NCBI GenBank assembly: GCA_023301645.1
Contig: JALZUH010000215.1
Location: forward strand, 1 to 20,126
DNA from: Akkermansiaceae bacterium
GTDB taxonomy: Bacteria > Verrucomicrobiota > Verrucomicrobiia > Verrucomicrobiales > Akkermansiaceae
Reading direction: 5' to 3'
DNA: 20,126 nt
Of the stretch, positions 7,144 to 14,204 are shown piece after piece. Each line of letters starts with the position of its first letter. Position 1 is the first letter of the stretch. Under the pieces are notes generated by a model. The model worked only from the letters and a program-made list of their open reading frames with translations. It was not told where the DNA came from and did no database searches. A program made the position numbers and the translations under genes.

Positions 7144-8391
7144 TTAGTCCATCTTGCGAACAAGAAGACTTGAGTTATGCCCACCGAAACCAAAGGAGTT
7201 ACTAAGAGCTGCCTTCACTTCGACTTCACGCGCAACATTAGCGGTGTAGTCAAGGTCACACTCAGGATCTTGGTTTTCGAGGTTGATGGTAGGGGCAACA
7301 ATACCGTCCTTCATAGCCATGAGGCATGCTGCTAGCTCAACGCCACCAGCTGCACCGAGGAGGTGGCCTGTCATTGACTTCGTAGAGCTCACAATGAGAT
7401 TGTCTTTAGCGTGATTGCCGAAGCTTTTCTTAATCGCCTTCGTTTCACATACATCACCTAGTGGTGTCGATGTGCCGTGGGCGTTTACATAAGTAACGTC
7501 TTCAGGATTCATCTTAGCGTGCTTGAGCGCCATGTCCATGCAGCGAGCTGCACCGTCACCCTCAGGATGCGGTGAAGTCATATGATGGGCGTCACCACTA
7601 ATGCCGTAGCCTACTAGCTCACCATAGATGGTAGCACCACGCTTCTTGGCGTGCTCGTATTCTTCAATGACGACAACTCCAGCGCCTTCACCCATGACGA
7701 AGCCGTCACGGCCTGTGTCAAACGGGCGTGATGCGCCTTGAGGGTCATCATTGCGTGTGCTGAGTGCCTTCATGTTGCTAAATCCAGAAATGCCCATTGG
7801 GAGAATCGTCGCCTCAGCTCCGCCACATACAAATGCGTCAGCATCACCGAACTTGATCATTCTCCAAGCCTCACCAATGTTATGGTTCGAGGTAGCGCAT
7901 GCTGTGACAATGACCATATTTGGCCCGCCAAATCCATACTCCATGGAGATAATACCACTACCGATATTAGAAATCATCATCGGGATAACGAAAGGGGACA
8001 CGCGTGCAGCGCCTCGCTTAATAAGCTTCTCGTGTTCACGCTCAAGTGTGCCCAGACCACCGATACCACTACCAACCATCACGCCGACGCGATTACGGTC
8101 AATACTGTCATCGTCTAGTCCAGCGTCTTCAATAGCCATCTTGGATGCAGCTACTGCAAACTGAGCGTAGCGGTCACAACGGCGACCGTCCTTAGGATTA
8201 GAGAACCATGGAGCCTCATCGAAGCCTTTAACCTCACCTGCTATTTTACAAGCATACGGCTCAGGGTCAGTTAAGGTAATTGGTCCAATACCGCTCTTAC
8301 CTGCTTTGAGACCTTCCCAGGTGCTTTGCAGATCATTTCCGAGAGGGCTTAATACCCCCACGCCAGTGATGACAACTCTACGATCGTTCAT
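7144..8391 (-). CDS. fabF: 3-oxoacyl-[acyl-carrier-protein] synthase II (KAS II)
   Basis: FabF condenses malonyl-ACP with acyl-ACP in fatty-acid elongation. The 415-residue product has the usual length and every family mark. The nucleophile is C165 in VTACATSNHN, and the two active-site histidines are H305 in VNAHGTSTP and H343 in SMTGHLLGAAGG, with K338 nearby. The C-terminal gate motif SNSFGFGGHNSSLL is also present. The start ATG at 8391 is preceded by an A/T-rich leader without Shine-Dalgarno, and homology begins at once with RRVVITGVGVLSPLG. The gene heads a probable pair with the thioesterase. No acyl carrier protein gene lies next to it, unlike the common acpP-fabF order. Confidence 0.96.
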   Translation of the reverse strand: MNDRRVVITGVGVLSPLGNDLQSTWEGLKAGKSGIGPITLTDPEPYACKIAGEVKGFDEAPWFSNPKDGRRCDRYAQFAVAASKMAIEDAGLDDDSIDRNRVGVMVGSGIGGLGTLEREHEKLIKRGAARVSPFVIPMMISNIGSGIISMEYGFGGPNMVIVTACATSNHNIGEAWRMIKFGDADAFVCGGAEATILPMGISGFSNMKALSTRNDDPQGASRPFDTGRDGFVMGEGAGVVVIEEYEHAKKRGATIYGELVGYGISGDAHHMTSPHPEGDGAARCMDMALKHAKMNPEDVTYVNAHGTSTPLGDVCETKAIKKSFGNHAKDNLIVSSTKSMTGHLLGAAGGVELAACLMAMKDGIVAPTINLENQDPECDLDYTANVAREVEVKAALSNSFGFGGHNSSLLVRKMD

Positions 8392-8418
8392 AAATTAATG
8401 ATGTAAATAATAGCCTCG

Positions 8419-8455
8419 GCGGATTTAGGAATGGACAATCCGCGTAACGCGTAAC
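8419..8455 (-). promoter_or_regulatory. Tandem 7-mer and hairpin in the fabF leader
   Basis: GCGTAAC occurs twice in tandem (8442-8448, 8449-8455, plus-strand reading). It overlaps the predicted transcript start and abuts a hairpin formed by GCGGATT (8419-8425) and AATCCGC (8437-8443). This could be an operator or a leader structure. The function is unknown. Confidence 0.35.
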
Positions 8456-8462
8456 GGCAAGC

Positions 8463-8490
8463 ATTATTCAGCAGATCGCCATGAGTGCAA
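8463..8490 (-). promoter_or_regulatory. fabF: Candidate fabF promoter
   Basis: On the minus strand TTGCAC (8485-8490) is separated by 16 bases from AATAAT (8463-8468, five of six consensus). This predicts a start near 8455 and a leader of about 65 bases, within the 132-base gap between the zinc-ribbon gene and fabF. Confidence 0.4.
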
Positions 8491-8523
8491 GCTTGATCAC
8501 TCAATATACATCGCTAAAAATAC

Positions 8524-8766
8524 CTAACCGAACTTTTGCGCCCCTTTACGGTGATTCTTACGCCCACATTCAGGACACTGCGGGTGCTTTTCGCGTGTCG
8601 CATCTTGAAACACGCTACCGCAACCTCGGCAGCGAACATTATAGCGCGAGCTAGCTAACCTCTCGCCACGGTTTGCCACACCACTAAAAAGATAAAACAA
8701 CCCAATGACAACAATCGGTAATGACACTACCCAAAGGATGAAATCCTCAATCGATAACTCAATCAT
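8524..8766 (-). CDS. Small membrane protein with C-terminal zinc ribbon
   Basis: This 80-residue protein has one hydrophobic span (about 10-30, FILWVVSLPIVVIGLFYLF). A basic linker follows, then a four-cysteine zinc-ribbon pattern CRGCG (C46, C49) and CPECG (C64, C67), and a basic end. The positive-inside rule places the ribbon in the cytosol. Its ATG overlaps the stop of the upstream TonB-like gene as ATGA, so the two are translationally coupled. It is the last gene of the exbB-exbD unit. I do not recognise a named family and assign no function beyond probable metal binding at the membrane. Confidence 0.75.
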   Translation of the reverse strand: MIELSIEDFILWVVSLPIVVIGLFYLFSGVANRGERLASSRYNVRCRGCGSVFQDATREKHPQCPECGRKNHRKGAQKFG

Positions 8767-9581
8767 TTCGCCCCCTTTCTAGCTGCTACTTCCAGCTCGA
8801 CAACGCCAACCGTCACCGCTGAGTCATCAGCAGGCAAAAACGCCTGCTGGCTAAACCATGATGCGAGCTGCTTCTGGCTTTCACTTGCCTTCAGAGCATC
8901 CATCGACCCACCAATAACAGGTAAACAGCTGAGCACACTCCCGTGAGAGTTAAGAGCCACAATAAACTCATAAGATTGGCCGTAAGACTCCTCTGACAGA
9001 AAACCATGAGGCAACACATATGACGATTGCTCGATTCTCGTTGCCCACGCCCCCTCACTTCGCATCGAGACACTCAGATTAAGCATATCCGCATGAGCAG
9101 CACCTTTCAGAGAAGCACGTCCCTCATCACTAGCAGCAGCCACCCATTCGGGCAAATCAGGACCAATCACTGACACATCAAGATCTCTCGCCTGCTCCTC
9201 CTGCATCGGCAGTAGCTTAGGGTCATAAGTCGACTTAGCACCCAGTAAATCATCTAGCTTCTGATTCACCCTGTCGGCATGAGTCACGTCATGGGCAGGG
9301 TCCCAGCGCGGTGGAAATGGCGAATTCCGACTGATGTGCATCATCAGTCCTTGGTTTCTAGGATCTTCCGGATCCACCATCGTGACCACCCCCTCACGCT
9401 TTAGCTCCACGCTTGGCTGCACGGTTTTGACCTTTAGCGCATACAAGGCGAAGACAAAGATCAAAGCACTCATGATCAATGAGCTGATTTTCCCCAGCTG
9501 GTATCCACGAGACTGCCGCCAATTAAAAATCAACCCCGCCTCGCGATCCTTGAGCAGCTTCTTCTTGCGTGAGAAAAACAT
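8763..9581 (-). CDS. Single-pass membrane protein with TonB-like C-terminal pattern
   Basis: The 272-residue protein has a basic cytosolic N-terminus (about 1-30), one membrane span (about 31-50) and a long periplasmic part. The region 203-265 follows the TonB C-terminal rhythm. It has a strand YEFIVALNSHGSVLSCL, a loop with GG, a helix KQLASWFSQQAFLPADD in place of the usual LRRWRFxPA, and a final strand VGVVELEV. The histidine in the TM helix typical of TonB is absent. There is no Pro-Glu/Pro-Lys spacer. It starts four bases after the exbD stop and overlaps the next gene, which is the position where tonB or tolA would be expected. The energy-transducer role is inferred from position and a weak pattern, not from clear homology. 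Confidence 0.6.
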   Translation of the reverse strand: MFFSRKKKLLKDREAGLIFNWRQSRGYQLGKISSLIMSALIFVFALYALKVKTVQPSVELKREGVVTMVDPEDPRNQGLMMHISRNSPFPPRWDPAHDVTHADRVNQKLDDLLGAKSTYDPKLLPMQEEQARDLDVSVIGPDLPEWVAAASDEGRASLKGAAHADMLNLSVSMRSEGAWATRIEQSSYVLPHGFLSEESYGQSYEFIVALNSHGSVLSCLPVIGGSMDALKASESQKQLASWFSQQAFLPADDSAVTVGVVELEVAARKGAK

Positions 9582-9585
9582 AACC

Positions 9586-10014
9586 CTACTTCACCCCCAT
9601 CTCCACAGGCTTACCCAGAAGTTTACAATCAAGGCCAAGCTTCAAAATACGGTGCATGACCTCCTTTTCAGCCCTACTCGACACCGCCACATCAGATCGC
9701 AACACCACAGAAGTCATCAACGAGCCGTCCTCGGACTCACGAATCTTGGTAATCTCAGACTCCAAATCCTCTGACTGAATGAGTTTTTTATTCACCCACA
9801 GCGGGCTACCCTGCCCAGCACCGAGAGTCACGACAACAGGGCTTGAACTCTGCCCGTAGCTCCATGGCGACTCATGTAACGTCACCCCAATACCTGTCTC
9901 CTGCACGAGGGATGCACCCATCAGAGGGTAAATCAACAGCAAGGCGATCACATCTAACCCTGGTAGCATATGCAAAAACCCAGGCTTTGAAGGTATAGTA
10001 AGCTGAAGCTTCAT
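9586..10014 (-). CDS. ExbD/TolR-family biopolymer transport protein
   Basis: ExbD-type proteins form, with an ExbB pentamer, the proton-driven stator of Ton and Tol systems. The 142-residue product has the right plan: a short cytosolic start, then a membrane span (about 18-37, LPGLDVIALLLIYPLMGASLV) with the essential aspartate at D21. A periplasmic domain of beta-alpha form follows and ends in VVLRSDVAVSSRAEKEVMHRILKLG. The usual IDVLLVLLIIF run is replaced by a more diverged sequence. The start ATG overlaps the exbB stop codon as ATGA, so the pair is translationally coupled. Confidence 0.87.
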   Translation of the reverse strand: MKLQLTIPSKPGFLHMLPGLDVIALLLIYPLMGASLVQETGIGVTLHESPWSYGQSSSPVVVTLGAGQGSPLWVNKKLIQSEDLESEITKIRESEDGSLMTSVVLRSDVAVSSRAEKEVMHRILKLGLDCKLLGKPVEMGVK

Positions 10015-10691
10015 TTTTTAATTTTCTGAGCTTTCTGGGAGATCTCCTCCTTCTTCTCACTAAAGGATACAATCTCTCCCTGATCACGAGCGTCACAAAC
10101 AATATTGACCGACTCGATACCCACTCGCTCCAGACGGTGAGCCACACGCTTCACTCGACCGTAGAAAAACAGATAAAAAAGATACACCGGAATAGCTACA
10201 GCTAAGCCGAGAGCAGTAGTTACCAAGCTCTGATATACACCCGCTGACATCTCCGTCGATGAGGCAAACCCCTTATCCTCTGATATAGCAATGAACGTAT
10301 TCACCAAGCCACTTACCGTGCCCAGCATCCCCACCAATGGAGCAATGAGAGCAATACCATAGATGCCACGAAGATTACGTTCTAATGCAGGAACCTCTAA
10401 CTGCCCCGCCTCTTGTGCCACATCACGCAGATCACTACGTTCTAAATTCTTACGCAACAGCACAGCATGTGCCACTCGAGCAGCGGGCCCAGGAGCACGC
10501 GCAGCCTCATGAATAGCCTCTGCAAATGCACCCTTACGAACATGATTGGCAAGTCCCAAGAGCAAATCAGCAGCATTAGTTTGGATCTTTTGAAAAAAGA
10601 AAAACCGCTCAAAAATAAGCAACATGCTCACTAGAGCTAATAACCCTAGAACATACACAAATGAACCTCCCTGCTCGACCAACTGTAACAT
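10011..10691 (-). CDS. MotA/TolQ/ExbB-family proton channel protein
   Basis: The 226-residue inner-membrane protein has three spans (about 8-29, 110-132, 152-176). The family signature PLVGMLGTVSGLVNTF lies in the second, and SLVTTALGLAVAIPVY in the third. The region between spans 1 and 2 is cytosolic and helical. A Lys/Glu-rich tail follows span 3. It is the first gene of the operon with exbD, the TonB-like gene and the zinc-ribbon gene. The substrate or partner receptor is unknown. TolQ or a gliding/secretion motor role cannot be excluded from sequence alone. Confidence 0.93.
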   Translation of the reverse strand: MLQLVEQGGSFVYVLGLLALVSMLLIFERFFFFQKIQTNAADLLLGLANHVRKGAFAEAIHEAARAPGPAARVAHAVLLRKNLERSDLRDVAQEAGQLEVPALERNLRGIYGIALIAPLVGMLGTVSGLVNTFIAISEDKGFASSTEMSAGVYQSLVTTALGLAVAIPVYLFYLFFYGRVKRVAHRLERVGIESVNIVCDARDQGEIVSFSEKKEEISQKAQKIKK

Positions 10692-10710
10692 CGTTTCGAA
10701 CTTTATTCAC

Positions 10711-10716
10711 ATTATA
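10711..10716 (-). promoter_or_regulatory. Perfect -10 box upstream of exbB-like operon
   Basis: TATAAT on the minus strand lies 19 bases before the exbB ATG, giving a short leader of roughly 10-15 bases. I find no convincing -35 element at 16-18 bases upstream. The gap 10692-10905 is the divergent control region shared with accBC. Confidence 0.4.
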
Positions 10717-10807
10717 GACAAAAGTCCAATTGCCATTTAGAGAAATGTGCCAAAGCGCCTCAACACATGAGCATTTTAAATTTGAAAAAACTCAAGTATG
10801 CATTCAC

Positions 10808-10837
10808 TTGACGCTCAGCATATCTCACGACTAGTAT
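10808..10837 (+). promoter_or_regulatory. Promoter of accBC
   Basis: TTGACG (10808-10813, five of six) and TAGTAT (10832-10837, four of six) are separated by 18 bases. Transcription would start near 10844, some 60 bases before the GTG at 10906. Its location inside the open frame that extends back to 10798 argues that the longer frame is not the protein. Confidence 0.55.
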
Positions 10838-10905
10838 GCGGCGCAGACAACAAGATACGGGAAGCTTCTCGTATTCATCTACTAAAAACTAACTATTTTA
10901 ACACC

Positions 10906-11352
10906 GTGGACCACAACGAAATCCGTAAAATTGTAGAGCTCATGAACGAGCATGAGCTATCTTATTTCCACCTTGAAGAAGAAGGTGTCAATTTGAAGCT
11001 CAAAAAAGGAGCTGACATTGTCCAAGTAGCACAAACAGCAATGCAAGCCCCTTTAGCGGCGGCACCATTAGCAGCTGCACCAGCGGCGGCAAGTGCTCCA
11101 GCAGCAGCCGAGCCTGCGGGCAATGAAATCAAAGCCCCTATGGTAGGAACATTCTACATCTCTCCTAATCCAGAATCTCCAGCCTACGTATCTGTAGGTG
11201 ACACCATCAGCGAAGGTCAGACAATCTGTATTGTTGAAGCCATGAAAGTGATGAACGAAATCAAAGCAGAAACATCAGGAACCGTCACAGCTATCGTAGC
11301 AAAAGACGGTGAGCCAGTTCAGTTTGGTGATCCGCTCTTCCGCGTGCAGTAA
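10906..11352 (+). CDS. accB: Biotin carboxyl carrier protein of acetyl-CoA carboxylase
   Basis: AccB carries biotin between biotin carboxylase and carboxyltransferase in malonyl-CoA synthesis. The 148-residue protein starts with the AccB N-terminal helix DHNEIRKIVELMNEHELS, then an Ala/Pro-rich flexible linker. The biotinyl domain follows, with APMVGTFY and the biotinylation site EAMKVMNE (K114). The GTG at 10906 is chosen because homology begins there, the length matches the roughly 150-residue family norm, and a promoter lies between it and the upstream ATG at 10798, whose extra 36 residues look unlike protein. No Shine-Dalgarno is visible. accC follows after 74 bases. Confidence 0.93.
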   Translation: MDHNEIRKIVELMNEHELSYFHLEEEGVNLKLKKGADIVQVAQTAMQAPLAAAPLAAAPAAASAPAAAEPAGNEIKAPMVGTFYISPNPESPAYVSVGDTISEGQTICIVEAMKVMNEIKAETSGTVTAIVAKDGEPVQFGDPLFRVQ

Positions 11353-11426
11353 TTTGCACACCACCCATCATACTTCTTCATCATTTCTGGAAACCAACTC
11401 TGGATAGCCATTGCCTAACCAACCCG

Positions 11427-12782
11427 ATGTTTAATAAAGTCCTTGTAGCCAACCGTGGGGAAATCGCCCTGCGCATCATCCGTGCCTGCCGTGAGCTAGG
11501 CGTTACCTCTGTAGCTGTCTACTCTGAAGCAGACGTCGACTCCATGCACGTGCAGCTCGCTGACGAAGCTGTCTGTATCGGGCCTGGACCTAGTAAGGAT
11601 AGCTACCTGAAGCCAGATCGCATCATTGCAGCAGCTGAAATCACTGGCGCAGACGCCATCCACCCTGGATACGGCTTCCTCTCAGAGAATGCTCGTTTCG
11701 TAGAAATCTGTGAAAGCTGCAATATTAAATTCATCGGACCATCCGCAGAAGTCATCCTCAAGATGGGTGACAAAAACACAGCTCGCTCCACAGCCGTCAG
11801 CAACGGCGTGCCAGTCACACCTGGCTCAGACGGAGTCCTCGACTCAGCTGAGCACGGCCTAGAGCTTGCCAAGCAAATCGGCTTCCCAGTCATGATCAAA
11901 GCCACCGCAGGTGGTGGTGGTCGCGGCATGCGCCCATGCTTTGAAGAATCAGAATTCATCTCCCTCTACAACGCCGCCAGCCAAGAAGCTATTGCATGCT
12001 TTGGTAATGGCATTTGCTACCTAGAGAAGCTTGTTCTCAAGCCTCACCACATCGAGATTCAGGTCATCGGCGACACCCACGGTAACTTCATCCAGCTCGG
12101 TGAGCGCGACTGCTCCATGCAGCGTCGTAACCAAAAGATCATCGAAGAGTGCCCATCACCACTCATCTCTGATGAACTCCGCCAGAAGATGGCCAAAGCC
12201 TCAGTCAGCCTCATCTCAGCCATCGGCTACGAAAATGCTGGCACCATCGAATACCTCGTTGATGAAAAAGCAGAGAACTTCTACTTCATGGAAATGAATA
12301 CTCGTATTCAGGTAGAGCACCCCGTCACTGAAGAAGTCATGGGATGTGAGCTCATCAAAGAGCAAATCCGTGTTGCCGCAGGAGAAAGCCTATCAATCAA
12401 TGTGCTAAACGCCTCTCCACGTGGGCACTCTATCGAGTGTCGTATCAATGCAGAAGACCCATACAATAATTTCTGCCCGAGCCCAGGAACCATCACTCAC
12501 TGGTATTCACCAGGAGGTAAAGGTGTCCGTGTAGACACTCACGTCTATTCAGGATACAGTGTGCCACCACACTATGACTCCATGATTGCCAAGCTTATCG
12601 TTACAGCCTCGACTCGTGAGATCGCCATCGCGCGCATGAAGCGAGCCCTCGCTGAATTCAAGATCGAAGGCATCAAAACCACGATCGCTTTCCAGCAAGA
12701 GATCATCGACCACCCAGACTTTAAAAACGGTAACTACGGCATCGAGTGGGTCGCTGACTACATCGAAGAAAAAGGCTACTAA
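11427..12782 (+). CDS. accC: Biotin carboxylase subunit of acetyl-CoA carboxylase
   Basis: AccC uses ATP and bicarbonate to carboxylate the biotin on AccB. The 451-residue length is canonical. Visible sites are the N-terminal KVLVANRGEIALRIIRACRE, the ATP-grasp glycine loop KATAGGGGRGMR (K158, loop 162-169), HIEIQVIGD, and the catalytic MEMNTRIQVEHPVTE (R293, Q295, E297). A complete C-terminal biotin carboxylase domain ends the protein. It is cotranscribed with accB, followed by a strong terminator. The carboxyltransferase subunits AccA and AccD are not in this window. No Shine-Dalgarno precedes the ATG. Confidence 0.97.
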   Translation: MFNKVLVANRGEIALRIIRACRELGVTSVAVYSEADVDSMHVQLADEAVCIGPGPSKDSYLKPDRIIAAAEITGADAIHPGYGFLSENARFVEICESCNIKFIGPSAEVILKMGDKNTARSTAVSNGVPVTPGSDGVLDSAEHGLELAKQIGFPVMIKATAGGGGRGMRPCFEESEFISLYNAASQEAIACFGNGICYLEKLVLKPHHIEIQVIGDTHGNFIQLGERDCSMQRRNQKIIEECPSPLISDELRQKMAKASVSLISAIGYENAGTIEYLVDEKAENFYFMEMNTRIQVEHPVTEEVMGCELIKEQIRVAAGESLSINVLNASPRGHSIECRINAEDPYNNFCPSPGTITHWYSPGGKGVRVDTHVYSGYSVPPHYDSMIAKLIVTASTREIAIARMKRALAEFKIEGIKTTIAFQQEIIDHPDFKNGNYGIEWVADYIEEKGY

Positions 12783-12788
12783 GCCATT

Positions 12789-12808
12789 CTCAGCAACCCA
12801 TTGCTGAG
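12789..12808 (+). other. 8-bp hairpin just after accC
   Basis: CTCAGCAA (12789-12796) and TTGCTGAG (12801-12808) form a perfect stem with loop CCCA, seven bases after the stop codon. There is no T-tract. A second small stem GAACC/GGTTC follows at 12812-12825, before the real terminator. Confidence 0.5.
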
Positions 12809-12844
12809 CAAGAACCTGAAGGTTCAGCCGCGCATCAATCACAC

Positions 12845-12878
12845 AAAGAGGTATACCGCATAGGTATATCTCTTTTTT
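12845..12878 (+). terminator. Intrinsic terminator of accBC
   Basis: AAAGAGGTATACC (12845-12857) pairs with GGTATATCTCTTT (12863-12875) over 13 positions with a single G-U pair and a 5-base loop. Six T's follow within 12873-12878. It separates accBC from the two-component genes. Confidence 0.93.
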
Positions 12879-12986
12879 GTTCCTACTCACCCATCATCAA
12901 GCACACTCAAGAGTATTGCAATTCACCCCAACGTGTGCCATTTTGTCACGCAGCTACAGCACCAAGCACCCCTCACCCACCCCACT

Positions 12987-14204
12987 ATGAAATCTGGATT
13001 TCTAGACAAACTCATCGCTCGCCTCGACCAAGTAGAGCCAGCGGAGGTGCAGAGACTCGTCATGAGGCTCGTGCGAGAAAAGGGGTTCTTAGAAAGTGTT
13101 TTCGAATCTCTCCAAGAAGGTGTCCTCATCCTCGACCCCGATGGACAGCTCACCTATGTCAATCACTCTGCCTCTCGAATCTTCGGTATCGACCCCGTAA
13201 AAAGCATTGGCAAAAACCTCTCCCAGGCCATCCGAGGACTCGACTGGAAAAAGCTAGCTGACCCAGAGCGTATCATCAGCAGAGACATGGAAGTGCTCTA
13301 CCCAGAGCAAAGGCAGCTGAACTTCTACCTCTCTCCCATGCGCAGCGAAGTAGCCGAAGACGAGCACCTCCTCGGCTACGTATTACTCGTGCGCGACATC
13401 ACCCTCACTCGTAAAAAAGAAGAAGAAACAGCCGAAAGTGAGAAGCTCAATGCCCTCACACTACTCGCCGCAGGAGTCGCCCATGAGATTGGGAATCCGC
13501 TGAACTCACTCGACATCCACCTACAGCTCCTCGAACGAAAGATCAAAAAACTCCCCGCCCAAGACCAAGAAAACCTCTCTAATCACCTAGAGACAGCCCA
13601 AGGAGAAATCCGCCGCCTCGACGCCACCCTCAAGGAGTTCCTCCAAGCCGTCCGCCCGACTCAGCCAGAAAGAACACCCCTCCAGATCCACGAGATACTA
13701 CGCCAAACACTCAGCCTGCTAGCACCTGAACTAAGCGAGCGCTCTGTCAAAATCAATCTCGACCTCAGCCCCACAGAGCCACTACTTGAACTCGACGGCA
13801 ACCAGATCAAGCAAGCCTTCTACAACCTCCTCAAAAACGCCTACCAAGCACTCCCCCCCAGCGGCGGCAGCATCGACATCATCTCTCGTGTATCCGACTT
13901 CGAGCTTACCCTCATCATCAGAGACCACGGCTCAGGCATATCGCCCGAAGTCATGGGATCGATCTTCGAGCCCTACAGCAGCACTAAGAAATCCGGCACC
14001 GGTCTAGGACTACTCATCGTCAGACGTATCATCCGCCAACATGGAGGGAACATAGAGATCGAAAGCCACCAAAACCAAGGAACCTCTGTCACTATATCGA
14101 TCCCCCGTCTAGACAAGCACATCAGACAGCTCGAAAGCAGTCAAGATGACGTCATCGAAGTCGACCCCCTGGCCGCCCCGCCCCACTACCCTAAGACACC
14201 ATGA
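12987..14204 (+). CDS. NtrB-like cytosolic PAS sensor histidine kinase
   Basis: The 405-residue kinase has no membrane span, so it senses an internal signal or a partner protein. After a short helical start comes a PAS domain (about 36-140, LQEGVLILDPDGQLTYVNHS). The HisKA dimerisation motif LLAAGVAHEIGNPLNSL follows with the phosphorylated H166. The ATPase domain holds an N box FYNLLKNAYQAL (N284), G1 DHGSGIS, F box FEPYSSTKKSG and G2 GTGLGL. The HEIGNPLN form is typical of kinases paired with NtrC-type regulators. The ATG at 12987 is preferred; an upstream in-frame ATG at 12933 adds 18 residues unlike the family. Its stop overlaps the regulator's start (ATGA). Confidence 0.92.
   Translation: MKSGFLDKLIARLDQVEPAEVQRLVMRLVREKGFLESVFESLQEGVLILDPDGQLTYVNHSASRIFGIDPVKSIGKNLSQAIRGLDWKKLADPERIISRDMEVLYPEQRQLNFYLSPMRSEVAEDEHLLGYVLLVRDITLTRKKEEETAESEKLNALTLLAAGVAHEIGNPLNSLDIHLQLLERKIKKLPAQDQENLSNHLETAQGEIRRLDATLKEFLQAVRPTQPERTPLQIHEILRQTLSLLAPELSERSVKINLDLSPTEPLLELDGNQIKQAFYNLLKNAYQALPPSGGSIDIISRVSDFELTLIIRDHGSGISPEVMGSIFEPYSSTKKSGTGLGLLIVRRIIRQHGGNIEIESHQNQGTSVTISIPRLDKHIRQLESSQDDVIEVDPLAAPPHYPKTP

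Noticed and set aside
10738..10765. Sigma54-like TGGCAC on the minus strand upstream of exbB
   Set aside because: There is no GC at the -12 position at the required spacing.
10798..10905. N-terminal extension of AccB from the ATG at 10798
   Set aside because: The residues lack AccB similarity and the segment contains a promoter. The GTG at 10906 matches the family start.
11603..11959. Long antisense frames within accC, fabF, dxs and other genes
   Set aside because: They are shadows of strongly conserved coding genes on the opposite strand, with low-complexity translations and no family features.
12933..12986. Upstream start for the histidine kinase
   Set aside because: The 18 extra residues are unlike the family, and the ATG at 12987 begins a normal N-terminal helix. 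It is still possible, as neither start has a Shine-Dalgarno.
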